Shown in pieces: positions 6,051-12,489 of a stretch of 13,299 nt of DNA. The stretch's first letter is position 1, and each line of letters begins with the position of its first letter. The notes below the pieces were generated by a model. The model saw only the letters and a program-made list of their open reading frames with translations. It searched no databases and was not told the origin of the DNA. A program made the translations under genes and the position numbers. Origin of the DNA: GCA-003244245 sp052390495 (lineage in GTDB: Bacteria > Actinomycetota > Actinomycetes > Mycobacteriales > Pseudonocardiaceae); assembly GCA_052390495.1 (NCBI GenBank), contig JBQTGW010000368.1, positions 1-13,299 of the forward strand, given 5' to 3'.

Positions 6051-7418
6051 TCAGGACAGTGCGGCAAGAGCGTCGAGCACCCCGCGGTGGAAGGTCGGGT
6101 AGGCGTAGATCATCGAGCGCAGGGTGCTGATCGGCAGCCGAGCGTGCACCGCCAGGGTGAGCATGGACAACACCTCACCGCCGCGCGGACCGACCACCGT
6201 CGAGCCGACGAGTACCCCGCAATCGGCGTCGCACACCAGCTTGATCACGCCGTCGTTGCCAGGGCCATGGATGAACCCCCGGCTTGACGCCGACATCGGT
6301 GCGCTGCCGGTGCGCACCTCGATCCTGGCCGCCCGTGCCGCCGCCTCGGTCAGGCCCACCGACCCGACCTCCGGATCGGTGAACGTGACCCGCGGCAGCG
6401 CGGTGTAGTCCGCGGTGAACCCGGCCACGCCCAGAATGTCGGTGATCGTGATCCGGGCCTGGTACACGGCGAGGTGAGTGAACCCGCCGACGCCGGTGAC
6501 ATCGCCGACCGCCCACAGCCCGTCGGCGGCCCGCATCCGGTCATCCACCGGCACAGCGCGGGCCTGTTCGTCCAGACCCACCGACGACAGTCCCGAGCCG
6601 CGCAGATCGGGGCGCCTGCCGACGGCGAGCAGCAACTGCTCGCCGTCCGCGATCGAGCCGTCATCCAGCGAGACGGTGGTGCGCCCACCGGAGCGGGCTA
6701 CGGAGACGGCCTGACGCCCGGTACGCAGCTCCAGCCCTTCGGCCCGCAGCACACCCTCGATCACCGCGCTGGCCTCCGGCTCCTCCATCGGCAGCAGCCG
6801 GTCCGCGCGCTCCACCACGGTGACCACCGAACCGAATCGGGCGAACGCCTGAGCCAGCTCCAGCCCGATGGCGCCGCCACCGAGCACGACCAGCGATCCC
6901 GGTGGTTGGGTAGCCTCGATCGCCTCCCGGTTGGTCCAGTAACCGGCGTCGGTGAGTCCCGGAATCGGCGGGCGGATCGGCACGGCTCCGCTGGCCAGCA
7001 CCACGCCCACCGACGCCGTGAGCACCGTTTCCCCGACTCGAACCCGTCGGGGCCCGACCAGCGTCGCCCGCCCCCGGATGAACCGCCCGCCGAGCTTCTC
7101 GAATTGCTGCACCGCGACGGTGTCGTCCCAGTTGTCGGTTGCTTCAGAGCGGATCCGCCGGGCCACCGGCGTGTAGTCGGTGCACACCCGCGCCGCACCG
7201 GCGAGCTGATCCACCCGCCCGGCCTCGGCGACCGTCTCAGCCGCTCGGACAATCATCTTGCTCGGGATGCACCCCCAATACGGGCATTCCCCCCCGACGA
7301 GCTCGCGCTCGATACCCACCACAGCCAGCCCGGCCTCGGCCAGCCTGGAGGCCACCTCCTCGCCACCGGGTCCGAGGCCGATCACAACGACGTCCGCTGC
7401 CTGCTCGTTGTCTGCCAC
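6051..7418 (-). CDS. Class I FAD-dependent pyridine nucleotide-disulfide oxidoreductase (dihydrolipoyl dehydrogenase/mercuric reductase-like)
   Basis: The product is 455 residues, full length for the family. The N-terminal FAD-binding motif is GLGPGG (14-19). The redox-active disulfide is GGECPYWGCIPSK with Cys45 and Cys50, and a second nucleotide-binding motif GGGAIGLELA spans 180-189. Glu203 ends the following strand, which favours NADH over NADPH. The flavin-contacting AVGDV is at 304-308 and a dimerisation domain follows from about 340. The C-terminus reads YAYPTFHRGVLDAL instead of the H-x-H-P-T...E of true dihydrolipoyl dehydrogenases. The catalytic His-Glu pair is therefore incomplete, and the substrate is probably not lipoamide; mycothiol-, quinone- or metal-linked reduction are options. 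The start is GTG 7416-7418, placed just before the FAD strand, with a weak ribosome binding site. It lies 177 bp downstream of the PNPOx-fold gene on the same strand, and no terminator is evident between them. Confidence 0.9.
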   Translation of the reverse strand: MADNEQAADVVVIGLGPGGEEVASRLAEAGLAVVGIERELVGGECPYWGCIPSKMIVRAAETVAEAGRVDQLAGAARVCTDYTPVARRIRSEATDNWDDTVAVQQFEKLGGRFIRGRATLVGPRRVRVGETVLTASVGVVLASGAVPIRPPIPGLTDAGYWTNREAIEATQPPGSLVVLGGGAIGLELAQAFARFGSVVTVVERADRLLPMEEPEASAVIEGVLRAEGLELRTGRQAVSVARSGGRTTVSLDDGSIADGEQLLLAVGRRPDLRGSGLSSVGLDEQARAVPVDDRMRAADGLWAVGDVTGVGGFTHLAVYQARITITDILGVAGFTADYTALPRVTFTDPEVGSVGLTEAAARAARIEVRTGSAPMSASSRGFIHGPGNDGVIKLVCDADCGVLVGSTVVGPRGGEVLSMLTLAVHARLPISTLRSMIYAYPTFHRGVLDALAALS

Positions 7419-7595
7419 AGAGGTTAGAGCCTTCGACCGGCCTGGACGTTACGCGCCGATTTCACCGCCGGATCGTCCCTGAGCTGGGGGTGGCCGCGGC
7501 CGGATGCCAGGATCACAGAGGTGCTGACGCAGCTTCCTGTCGAGCATCACCTGTTTCCTCGGCGTGGGTACCCGCTGAGCTCCCGCCCCGGCTGC

Positions 7596-8279
7596 TCACA
7601 TCGCACCAGCATCCGACCAGCCGCACTGCCCGTCGCTCTCGATCCAGGGCTTGCCTTCAGCTGCGGCTCCGAAGTAGTCCCCTCCTTTACGACGCACATC
7701 GTCGGTGCCCCACGCGCGGCTGTGCGGAACCGGCATCATCCGCGGGATGTGTTTGCGGCAGTGCACGTAAGCCTCCTCGACCTGCACCACCACCCACAGC
7801 TCGGCCCGACGGCCCGGCACGTCGGCGACGGGCAGATTGGGGTAGACGATGCGCAGGTCACGGTCTTCGAAGATCCGGGCCCGCCCGTTGACGTGCAGCC
7901 CGATCAGGTCCCGGACAAAATCAACCATCAGCAACCCGACGTGCGAGTTCTCGCTGATGTTGCCCAGGCTGGCCAGTACCCCGTTGCCCCGATACTCCGG
8001 GTAGGCCAGATGCCCCGCGTCCAGCACCTGCACGAAGCCCGCAGGCCCTGCCCGCAGGGTCGCGTCGCACTCACCGTGCCTGTCGGCGGTGGCTACGAAC
8101 ATCATCTCCATCCGACCAACGAACTCAACCATCGTGGGCAGTAATCGGTTACAGACCTGATCACGGTAGAAGCGCTCGGCGCGCTCGGTAGTGTCATAAG
8201 CACTCTGCAGCAGGTGCTCCCCCTGCGAACCCGGCGAGCGGACCGTCGCGCCGGACTCTGTGGCGTCGTCAACTCCCAT
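7596..8279 (-). CDS. Pyridoxamine 5'-phosphate oxidase (PNPOx) fold family protein
   Basis: The product is 227 residues with a split-barrel flavin-binding fold. The middle contains FVATADRHGECDATLRAG (about 61-78), AYPEYRGNGVLASLGNI (about 92-108) and a GLLMVDF strand. A conserved C-terminal block reads AYVHCRKHIPR...AWGTDDVRRKGGDYFGA. This is the pattern of actinobacterial MSMEG_1061-like PNPOx-family proteins, which are predicted FMN or F420 oxidoreductases rather than vitamin B6 enzymes. The reaction is not known. I chose ATG 8277-8279 because the N-terminus MGVDDATESG leads directly into the family's SPGSQGEH segment. Upstream ATGs at 8328-8330 and 8332-8334 exist but would add an Arg/Pro-rich extension. 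No strong ribosome binding site precedes any of them. The gene is divergent from the ECF sigma gene, with a 14-bp palindrome in the shared spacer. Confidence 0.85.
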   Translation of the reverse strand: MGVDDATESGATVRSPGSQGEHLLQSAYDTTERAERFYRDQVCNRLLPTMVEFVGRMEMMFVATADRHGECDATLRAGPAGFVQVLDAGHLAYPEYRGNGVLASLGNISENSHVGLLMVDFVRDLIGLHVNGRARIFEDRDLRIVYPNLPVADVPGRRAELWVVVQVEEAYVHCRKHIPRMMPVPHSRAWGTDDVRRKGGDYFGAAAEGKPWIESDGQCGWSDAGAM

Positions 8280-8382
8280 GGACCGAACAATGACATCCCA
8301 CCTACACGGCGTTGTCCGGGGCCGAGCCATCCATGGAGGACCGACCCGCCGAAGCTGGGCGAGTCTCACCCTAAGTGATATT

Positions 8383-8396
8383 CACCCGGGTGAAAA
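8383..8396. promoter_or_regulatory. Perfect 14-bp palindrome, candidate operator
   Basis: TTCACCCGGGTGAA is a perfect inverted repeat in the 199-bp spacer between the divergent PNPOx-family and sigma-factor genes, about 100 bp from either start. Its size and symmetry fit a dimeric repressor site such as those of TetR-type proteins, but no such regulator is encoded in the window. Control of one or both genes is inferred. Confidence 0.45.
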
Positions 8397-8478
8397 ACAC
8401 TCTAAAGACTGATTTTTTGTTTCATCCGGAGCAGTGTGAGACAGCACTAGGTCACGTTGGCTCCCTCCGGAGGCGCCC

Positions 8479-9111
8479 ATGTCCACTGCGCTGCCGCTCC
8501 GCACCGTCAACACTCCCGATGCAGACACAGCGGAGCGGGACCTCGTAGCCGCACTACGACGCCGCGACGAAACCGCCTACCGGATCCTGGTCCGCCGCTA
8601 CACCCCGCTGATGCTGCGGTTGGCCCGGCCGCACGTGCCCAGCCAGGCGATCGCGGAGGACGTCGTGCAGGACACCTGGGTGGCGGTGCTGCGGGGCCTC
8701 GACGCCTTCGAGTGCCGTTCCCGGTTCACTACCTGGCTCATGCGGATCCTGCTGAACACCGCACGCAAGCGGGGTCTCCGCGAGCACACCCCGGTGCGCT
8801 GGGACGCCCTGGGCGTCGAGTCACTACCTATCGAACCCATCGCGGCGGTGGAGACGACCCCGGAGGGCAGCGCGCTGTCGGCAGAGCTCCGGGCGGTCCT
8901 CGAAGCGGCGATCCGGACACTGCCCGAGCGGCAGCGCACCGTGCTGGTGCTGCGCGACGTCGAAGGCTGGCCCGCCGAGGACGTGTGCGTCCTGCTCGAC
9001 ATCGCGCCCGGAAACCAGCGGGTACTACTGCACCGGGCCAGAGCCGCAGTCCGCGCGACCCTGCTCCCCCACCTGAACGACCTGGGCCTCACCGATCTAG
9101 TCCCAGCCTAA
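8479..9111 (+). CDS. ECF-family RNA polymerase sigma factor (sigma-70 group 4)
   Basis: The product is 210 residues with the two-domain ECF layout. Region 2 spans about 21-95 and contains AEDVVQDTWVAVLRGLDAFECRS-like helices and the FTTWLMRILLNTARKR DNA-melting/-10 segment. A short linker follows (about 100-135). Region 4 spans about 138-195 and has LPERQRTVLVLRD...VEGW leading into the helix-turn-helix that reads the -35 element. The recognition part (VCVLLDIAPGNQRVLLHRARAAVR) has Gly-Asn where most family members have Ser-Thr or Gly-Thr-Val. The ATG is supported by GGAGG (8469-8473) five bases upstream. No anti-sigma gene of the zinc-finger type follows, which is unusual. The DNA immediately downstream is a corA remnant, so a partner may have been lost or the factor may be controlled another way. 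Confidence 0.9.
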   Translation: MSTALPLRTVNTPDADTAERDLVAALRRRDETAYRILVRRYTPLMLRLARPHVPSQAIAEDVVQDTWVAVLRGLDAFECRSRFTTWLMRILLNTARKRGLREHTPVRWDALGVESLPIEPIAAVETTPEGSALSAELRAVLEAAIRTLPERQRTVLVLRDVEGWPAEDVCVLLDIAPGNQRVLLHRARAAVRATLLPHLNDLGLTDLVPA

Positions 9112-9130
9112 CCCCGCGTGTCCGCTTCTC

Positions 9131-9282
9131 TACCAGCCCGTGCTGCACGGGCAGCGCAACGACATCGACGAGATCGAGGATCAGGTGTTCCGCGGAGAGC
9201 CGACGGTCTCCCGGCGGTGGGCATTATGCTGCTGGTCGCCGTGCTGCTCTACATCCTGTTCCGACGCCGAGGCTGGCTCTAG
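9131..9282 (+). pseudogene. corA-type magnesium/cobalt transporter remnant with internal deletion and frameshift
   Basis: Starting about 20 bp after the sigma-factor stop, one frame reads YQPVLHG...NDIDEIEDQVFRGEPTVSRR (9131-9216). This is the central helix region of CorA channels, which normally continues IYELSREVIEF. The sequence then jumps to a second frame (GTG GGC at 9217) reading GIMLLVAVLLYILFRRRGWL and a TAG at 9280-9282. That is the last TM helix and C-terminus of CorA. The ~110-130 residues that should lie between are missing, including TM1 and the GMN selectivity motif, as is the whole N-terminal half. The two halves are in different frames, so nothing functional can be made. The TAG shares the palindrome CTAG with the stop of the convergent DUF1918 gene. 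A small sigma-linked membrane peptide is a much less likely reading. Confidence 0.65.
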
Positions 9283-9473
9283 CGCGTGTCCGGCGCGGAC
9301 CGTACCTCGCAGTCGGGGCCGGGGAAGATCAGCCGTTCGTGGCCGTCGTCGAATCTGACCAGGTACGGCGGCTCGCCATCGACCCCCCGGACCTCCACCA
9401 CTTCACCCATCCGGTCTGGCTTGTCGACAGTGCGGCCATGTACGCACAGCCGGTCACCGATTGCCGCTCGCAT
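9279..9473 (-). CDS. DUF1918 domain-containing protein
   Basis: The product is 64 residues, the usual length of this actinobacterial family. It has the family pattern of an SH3-like small beta barrel: IGDRLCVHGRTVDKPDRMGEVVEVRG followed by PPYLVRFDDGHERLIFPGPDC. No function has been established for the family, though it resembles small nucleic-acid- or protein-binding barrels. The ATG at 9471-9473 has a good ribosome binding site (GAGGTGA on the minus strand, 9480-9486) six bases upstream. Its TAG lies in the same CTAG as the stop of the corA remnant on the other strand. Confidence 0.85.
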   Translation of the reverse strand: MRAAIGDRLCVHGRTVDKPDRMGEVVEVRGVDGEPPYLVRFDDGHERLIFPGPDCEVRSAPDTR

Positions 9474-9593
9474 GACAGATCACCTCACTGGCCGGTCGCT
9501 GTCTTGCCACCAGTATCTGACGCTAGGCCCCCTGGCGCCCTGACTCAAGACTTCTATCCGGTCGGAATACCGGCAGTGTGGGCGTGACACCGG

Positions 9594-9703
9594 GCATGAG
9601 GGCCTGACACACCGTGCATGAGGGCCTGACACACCGTGCATGAGGGCCTGACACACCGTGCATGAGGGGCGGACACACCGTGCATGAGGGGCGGACACAC
9701 CGT
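9594..9703. repeat. Tandem array of five 22-bp repeats upstream of dusB
   Basis: Five head-to-tail units lie at 9594-9615, 9616-9637, 9638-9659, 9660-9681 and 9682-9703. Each begins GCATGAGG and ends CACACCGT. Units 1-3 are identical to each other. Units 4-5 are identical to each other and differ from the first three at two positions (G for C, G for T). A sixth, decayed unit may precede (about 9572-9593). The array ends 4 bp before the dusB ribosome binding site, so it must lie in its promoter or 5' leader. A unit of about two helical turns would place every copy on nearly the same face of the DNA. Confidence 0.85.
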
Positions 9704-9707
9704 GGGG

Positions 9708-9712
9708 AAGGA
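9708..9712 (+). promoter_or_regulatory. Ribosome binding site deciding the dusB start
   Basis: AAGGA lies seven bases before GTG 9720, while ATG 9684, further upstream in the same frame, falls within the tandem repeats and has no such site. Confidence 0.5.
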
Positions 9713-9719
9713 TGGGGGC

Positions 9720-10850
9720 GTGTCTGGTGTGATGCGGCGACTGCGGATCGGTCCCTATCGGGTCGAGCCGGCGGTGGTGCTTGCGCCGATGGCCGGGATC
9801 ACCAATGTGGCGTTCCGGCGGCTGTGCCGCGAGCAGGGCGGAGGGGGATTGTTCGTCTGTGAGATGATCACTAGCCGGGCACTGGTTGAGCGCCACCCCG
9901 GTACCCTGCAAATGATCAGCTTCGAGGCCGGGGAACACCCCCGCTCGATGCAGCTCTACGGGGTCGATCCAGCAACGGTCCGCAAGGCCGTTGAGATGGT
10001 GCGCGATGAGGACCTCGCCGACCACGTCGACCTCAACTTCGGTTGTCCCGTGCCGAAGGTCACCCGCCGAGGGGGCGGTGCCGCGCTGCCCTACAAGCGA
10101 GCACTGTTCGGCGAGATCGTCCGCACCGCTGTGCACGCGGCCGAGCACCTCCCGGTCACGGTGAAGTTCCGGATCGGCATCGACGACGAGCACCGCACGT
10201 TCCTCGACGCCGGGCGGATCGCGCAGGACGCCGGAGTGGCCGCGGTAGCGCTGCACGGGCGCACCGCCGCGCAGCGCTACTCGGGCACTGCGGACTGGGA
10301 CGCGGTGGCGGCGCTCAAGCAGGCCGTCACGTCGATTCCCGTGCTGGGCAACGGGGACATCTTCGCGGCGGCCGACGCGATCCGGATGGTCGAGCACACC
10401 GGCTGCGACGGGGTCGTGGTGGGCCGCGGCTGCCTGGGCAGGCCCTGGCTGTTCGCCGAACTCGCGGCCGCCTTCCAACAGCAACCCGCCCCAACGCCGC
10501 CGACCCTCGGGCAGGTCTGCGCAATCTTGCGCCGTCACGCCGAGCTGCTCGCCGACCACCTCGGCACCGACAAGGGTCTGCGCGACCTACGCAAGCACAT
10601 CTCGTGGTATCTGCACGGCTTCCCGGTCGGTGGGGACGTGCGGCGCAGGCTGGGGATGGTGTCGAGCTTTGCCGAGCTGGACGACCAGCTCGCTCGCCTG
10701 GATCACGACGCCCCGTTCCCCCCTGGTGCGGACGGTCCTCGCGGTAGGCAGGGCTCACCCGGCCGGGTCGTGCTGCCGCAGGGATGGCTGGACGACCCGA
10801 TGGACCTGGCCATACCCGCCGGTGCTGAGCTGGCGCATTCGGGGGGTTGA
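9720..10850 (+). CDS. dusB: tRNA-dihydrouridine synthase B
   Basis: This is an FMN-dependent enzyme that reduces specific uridines in the tRNA D-loop with NADPH. The product is 376 residues. An N-terminal TIM barrel starts IGPYRVEPAVVLAPMAGITN (the APMAG FMN loop is at 22-26). The motif DLNFGCPVPKVTRRGGG carries the catalytic Cys109. Lys149 is in VTVKFRIG, HGRTAAQRYSG starts at 179, GNGDI is at 210-214 and VVVGRGCLGRPWLF starts near 232. A helical C-terminal tRNA-binding domain follows (RDLRKHISWYLHGFP). The last ~45 residues are a Pro/Gly/Arg-rich extension. I chose GTG 9720 because AAGGA (9708-9712) sits seven bases upstream; ATG 9732 is also possible. ATG 9684 would start inside the 22-bp repeat array and is unlikely. 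The neighbours downstream, LCP and phoU, match the order in mycobacteria. Confidence 0.93.
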   Translation: MSGVMRRLRIGPYRVEPAVVLAPMAGITNVAFRRLCREQGGGGLFVCEMITSRALVERHPGTLQMISFEAGEHPRSMQLYGVDPATVRKAVEMVRDEDLADHVDLNFGCPVPKVTRRGGGAALPYKRALFGEIVRTAVHAAEHLPVTVKFRIGIDDEHRTFLDAGRIAQDAGVAAVALHGRTAAQRYSGTADWDAVAALKQAVTSIPVLGNGDIFAAADAIRMVEHTGCDGVVVGRGCLGRPWLFAELAAAFQQQPAPTPPTLGQVCAILRRHAELLADHLGTDKGLRDLRKHISWYLHGFPVGGDVRRRLGMVSSFAELDDQLARLDHDAPFPPGADGPRGRQGSPGRVVLPQGWLDDPMDLAIPAGAELAHSGG

Positions 10851-10857
10851 CCCGTTC

Positions 10858-10886
10858 TTCACCTGTTCGAGCGACATCGGTACGAT
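10858..10886 (+). promoter_or_regulatory. Candidate promoter of the LCP gene
   Basis: TTCACC (10858-10863) and TACGAT (10881-10886) are separated by 17 bp, in the 82-bp gap between dusB and the LCP gene. They resemble a housekeeping-sigma promoter. Transcription would start near 10893, leaving a leader that contains the AGGAGG at 10923-10928. Short motifs of this kind arise by chance, so support is modest. Confidence 0.3.
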
Positions 10887-10922
10887 CGGCCTCCCATCAC
10901 GGGCGCCTCGTCCGGTCCAAAC

Positions 10923-10928
10923 AGGAGG
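10923..10928 (+). promoter_or_regulatory. Ribosome binding site of the LCP gene
   Basis: A perfect AGGAGG lies four bases before GTG 10933. The reading frame stays open far upstream, into dusB, so this site fixes the start. Confidence 0.65.
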
Positions 10929-10932
10929 TTGG

Positions 10933-12441
10933 GTGACCGAAGCGACCAGTCCGGTCACCCGGCTGCCGCGACGTGGCCACGCTCTGTTCACCGGCAAGCT
11001 GCTGGTGGGCATGCTGACCTGTCTCGTTTTCCTGGCCGCCGCTGTCGGCTGGACCACCACCCGGTGGCTCGACGCGCAGCTGCGTGACGTGCTCGCGCTC
11101 GACCCGCATTCTGGCGCGATCACCGATGCCGAGGGCCAGCGCGGTGATGAGAACATCCTGCTGGTGGGGTCGGACAGCCGAGCCGGGGCGCAACGCAGCG
11201 ACCAGGTCGGGGACGCCACGGCGGTGCAGGGCGCTCGCTCGGACACCGTGATGATCGCCCATATACCCGCCGACCGGTCCCGCATAGTGATCGTGTCCTT
11301 CCCACGGGATCTGCAGATCCGCCGGCCGCCGTGCCTGGGGTGGGACCCGGCCACGGGCTCCTACACCGGGCCGCAGGACGCAGGCGCCGACGTCGCCAAA
11401 CTGAACTCGGCCTACGAGGTCGGCGGACCGCTGTGCCTCACCCGGGTCGTGCAGCACCTCTCCGGACTTGCCGTGACCCGCTTCGTCGCCGTCGACTTCC
11501 AGGGATTCAAGGGCGTGGTCGATGCAATGGGTGGGGTGGGAGTCTGCGTGGAACGGCCACTCAAGGACACGACGCTCGGCACGATCATCCCGCAGGCGGG
11601 CTATCGCACGATCTCAGGCAAGACGGCACTGGACTTCGTCCGGGCACGCCATGTCGTCGGCGATCCGACCGGGGATTACGGCCGGATCGCCCGCCAGCAA
11701 CGCTTCCTGTCCGCGCTGCTGCGCGAGCTGCTCTCTCCGGGTGTGCTGCTCAACCCAGTCCGGTTCCGTGCGGTGACCGACGCCGTCGCCGCGAACACCC
11801 TCGGCGAGAACATCGGCACCTCCGCGCTGCTCAGCCTGGGTCGGTCACTGGACGGCATGGACCCTGCCGACGTCACCTTCGTCACGGTGCCGACCACTGG
11901 CGTGGCCAACGAATACGGCAACGAAGAGCTTCGGGGAAAGAACACCGCGGCGCTGTTCCGCGCGATCATCGACGGCACTGAGATCATTGACAGCACTGCG
12001 ATCATCGACAGCACTGGGCTGCGAGGTGAAACGCAGGCAGCACAACAACCGAAAGGCCCCACGCTCGCGGCGCCGGACGTGGCTGTGCGGGTGCTCAACG
12101 GTGCCGGGATCACCGGGGCGGCCGCCTCGGCATCGCGGGCACTGCGGGCCGTGGGCTTTGGTGTGCTGGAGGTAGGCAATTCTGAGCAACGGGTGGACAG
12201 CACCACGATCCGCTACCCGAAGGACCGGGAGGCAGAGGCGCTCGCCCTGCTCGCTGCCCTGCCCGACGCGGTACTGCAGCCCGATCAGAGCCTCATCGGC
12301 GCGGTAGTACTGGTGGTCGGGCCCGACTTCGAAGCCGACATCGACCCGGACTCCGCTCGGCAGGCCCACACCACTGCACTCGGGCTCGGCAAGCCAGGAC
12401 CGCTGGCCACCGTCAATGCCGCCGACACCACCTGCAGCTGA
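10933..12441 (+). CDS. LytR-CpsA-Psr (LCP) family cell-wall ligase with C-terminal LytR_C domain
   Basis: Enzymes of this family transfer lipid-linked glycopolymers (arabinogalactan or teichoic acid types) to peptidoglycan on the outer face of the membrane. The product is 502 residues: a short basic cytoplasmic tail, one TM helix (about 22-40), a linker, then the LCP catalytic domain (about 72-265). That domain has GSDSRAG (79-85), ARSDTVMIAHI (101-111), VSFPRDLQI (121-129) and FVRARHVVGD...DYGRIARQQRFL (235-259). Its Asp and Arg residues bind pyrophosphate and Mg. A LytR_C domain follows (about 382-466, VAVRVLNGAG...). The linker between them contains three copies of a hexapeptide IID[GS]T-x. 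I chose GTG 10933 because AGGAGG (10923-10928) is four bases upstream and the TM helix follows at the expected distance. Rv0822c in the same position of the mycobacterial cluster is probably the orthologue. Confidence 0.92.
   Translation: MTEATSPVTRLPRRGHALFTGKLLVGMLTCLVFLAAAVGWTTTRWLDAQLRDVLALDPHSGAITDAEGQRGDENILLVGSDSRAGAQRSDQVGDATAVQGARSDTVMIAHIPADRSRIVIVSFPRDLQIRRPPCLGWDPATGSYTGPQDAGADVAKLNSAYEVGGPLCLTRVVQHLSGLAVTRFVAVDFQGFKGVVDAMGGVGVCVERPLKDTTLGTIIPQAGYRTISGKTALDFVRARHVVGDPTGDYGRIARQQRFLSALLRELLSPGVLLNPVRFRAVTDAVAANTLGENIGTSALLSLGRSLDGMDPADVTFVTVPTTGVANEYGNEELRGKNTAALFRAIIDGTEIIDSTAIIDSTGLRGETQAAQQPKGPTLAAPDVAVRVLNGAGITGAAASASRALRAVGFGVLEVGNSEQRVDSTTIRYPKDREAEALALLAALPDAVLQPDQSLIGAVVLVVGPDFEADIDPDSARQAHTTALGLGKPGPLATVNAADTTCS
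11962..12015 (+). repeat. Three in-frame 18-bp tandem repeats in the LCP gene
   Basis: The units at 11962-11979, 11980-11997 and 11998-12015 encode a repeating Ile-Ile-Asp-[Gly/Ser]-Thr-x hexapeptide (residues 344-361) in the linker between the LCP and LytR_C domains. The units differ at only a few bases, which suggests recent slippage. As whole multiples of three they change linker length without breaking the frame. Confidence 0.7.
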
Positions 12442-12489
12442 CCCTCCGAACTGCCTGGAACGTAAACCATTAGGGGTAGTATTAGTGCT

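Noticed and set aside
5474..6067. TTG at 6065-6067 as the start of the HTTM partner gene
   Set aside because: It would overlap the end of the upstream gene and has no ribosome binding site. ATG 6046 or GTG 6010 are better.
6474..7427. Plus-strand open frame opposite the flavin reductase
   Set aside because: It is a shadow of a full-length, motif-complete gene. The composition is Arg/Pro/His-rich without any domain pattern.
8457..9587. Plus-strand frame of 376 codons overlapping the sigma factor and DUF1918 genes
   Set aside because: It covers two recognisable genes in other frames or on the other strand, and its product is Arg/Pro/His-rich noise.
9594..9703. Tandem repeats as a CRISPR array
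   Set aside because: The 22-bp units are directly adjacent with no spacers, and there are no cas genes.
9594..9703. Tandem repeats as replication-origin iterons
   Set aside because: The unit length would fit plasmid iterons, but there is no rep or dnaA gene and the neighbours are core chromosomal genes.
9684..9719. ATG 9684 as the dusB start
   Set aside because: It falls inside the fifth 22-bp repeat unit and would add residues encoded by the repeat. GTG 9720 has a proper ribosome binding site.
9480..10559. Long minus-strand open frame opposite dusB, with His/Cys/Pro-rich repeats at its end
   Set aside because: It lies antisense to a clearly identified dusB. Its repeated residues are just the reverse translation of the 22-bp array, and GC-rich DNA commonly gives such shadow frames.
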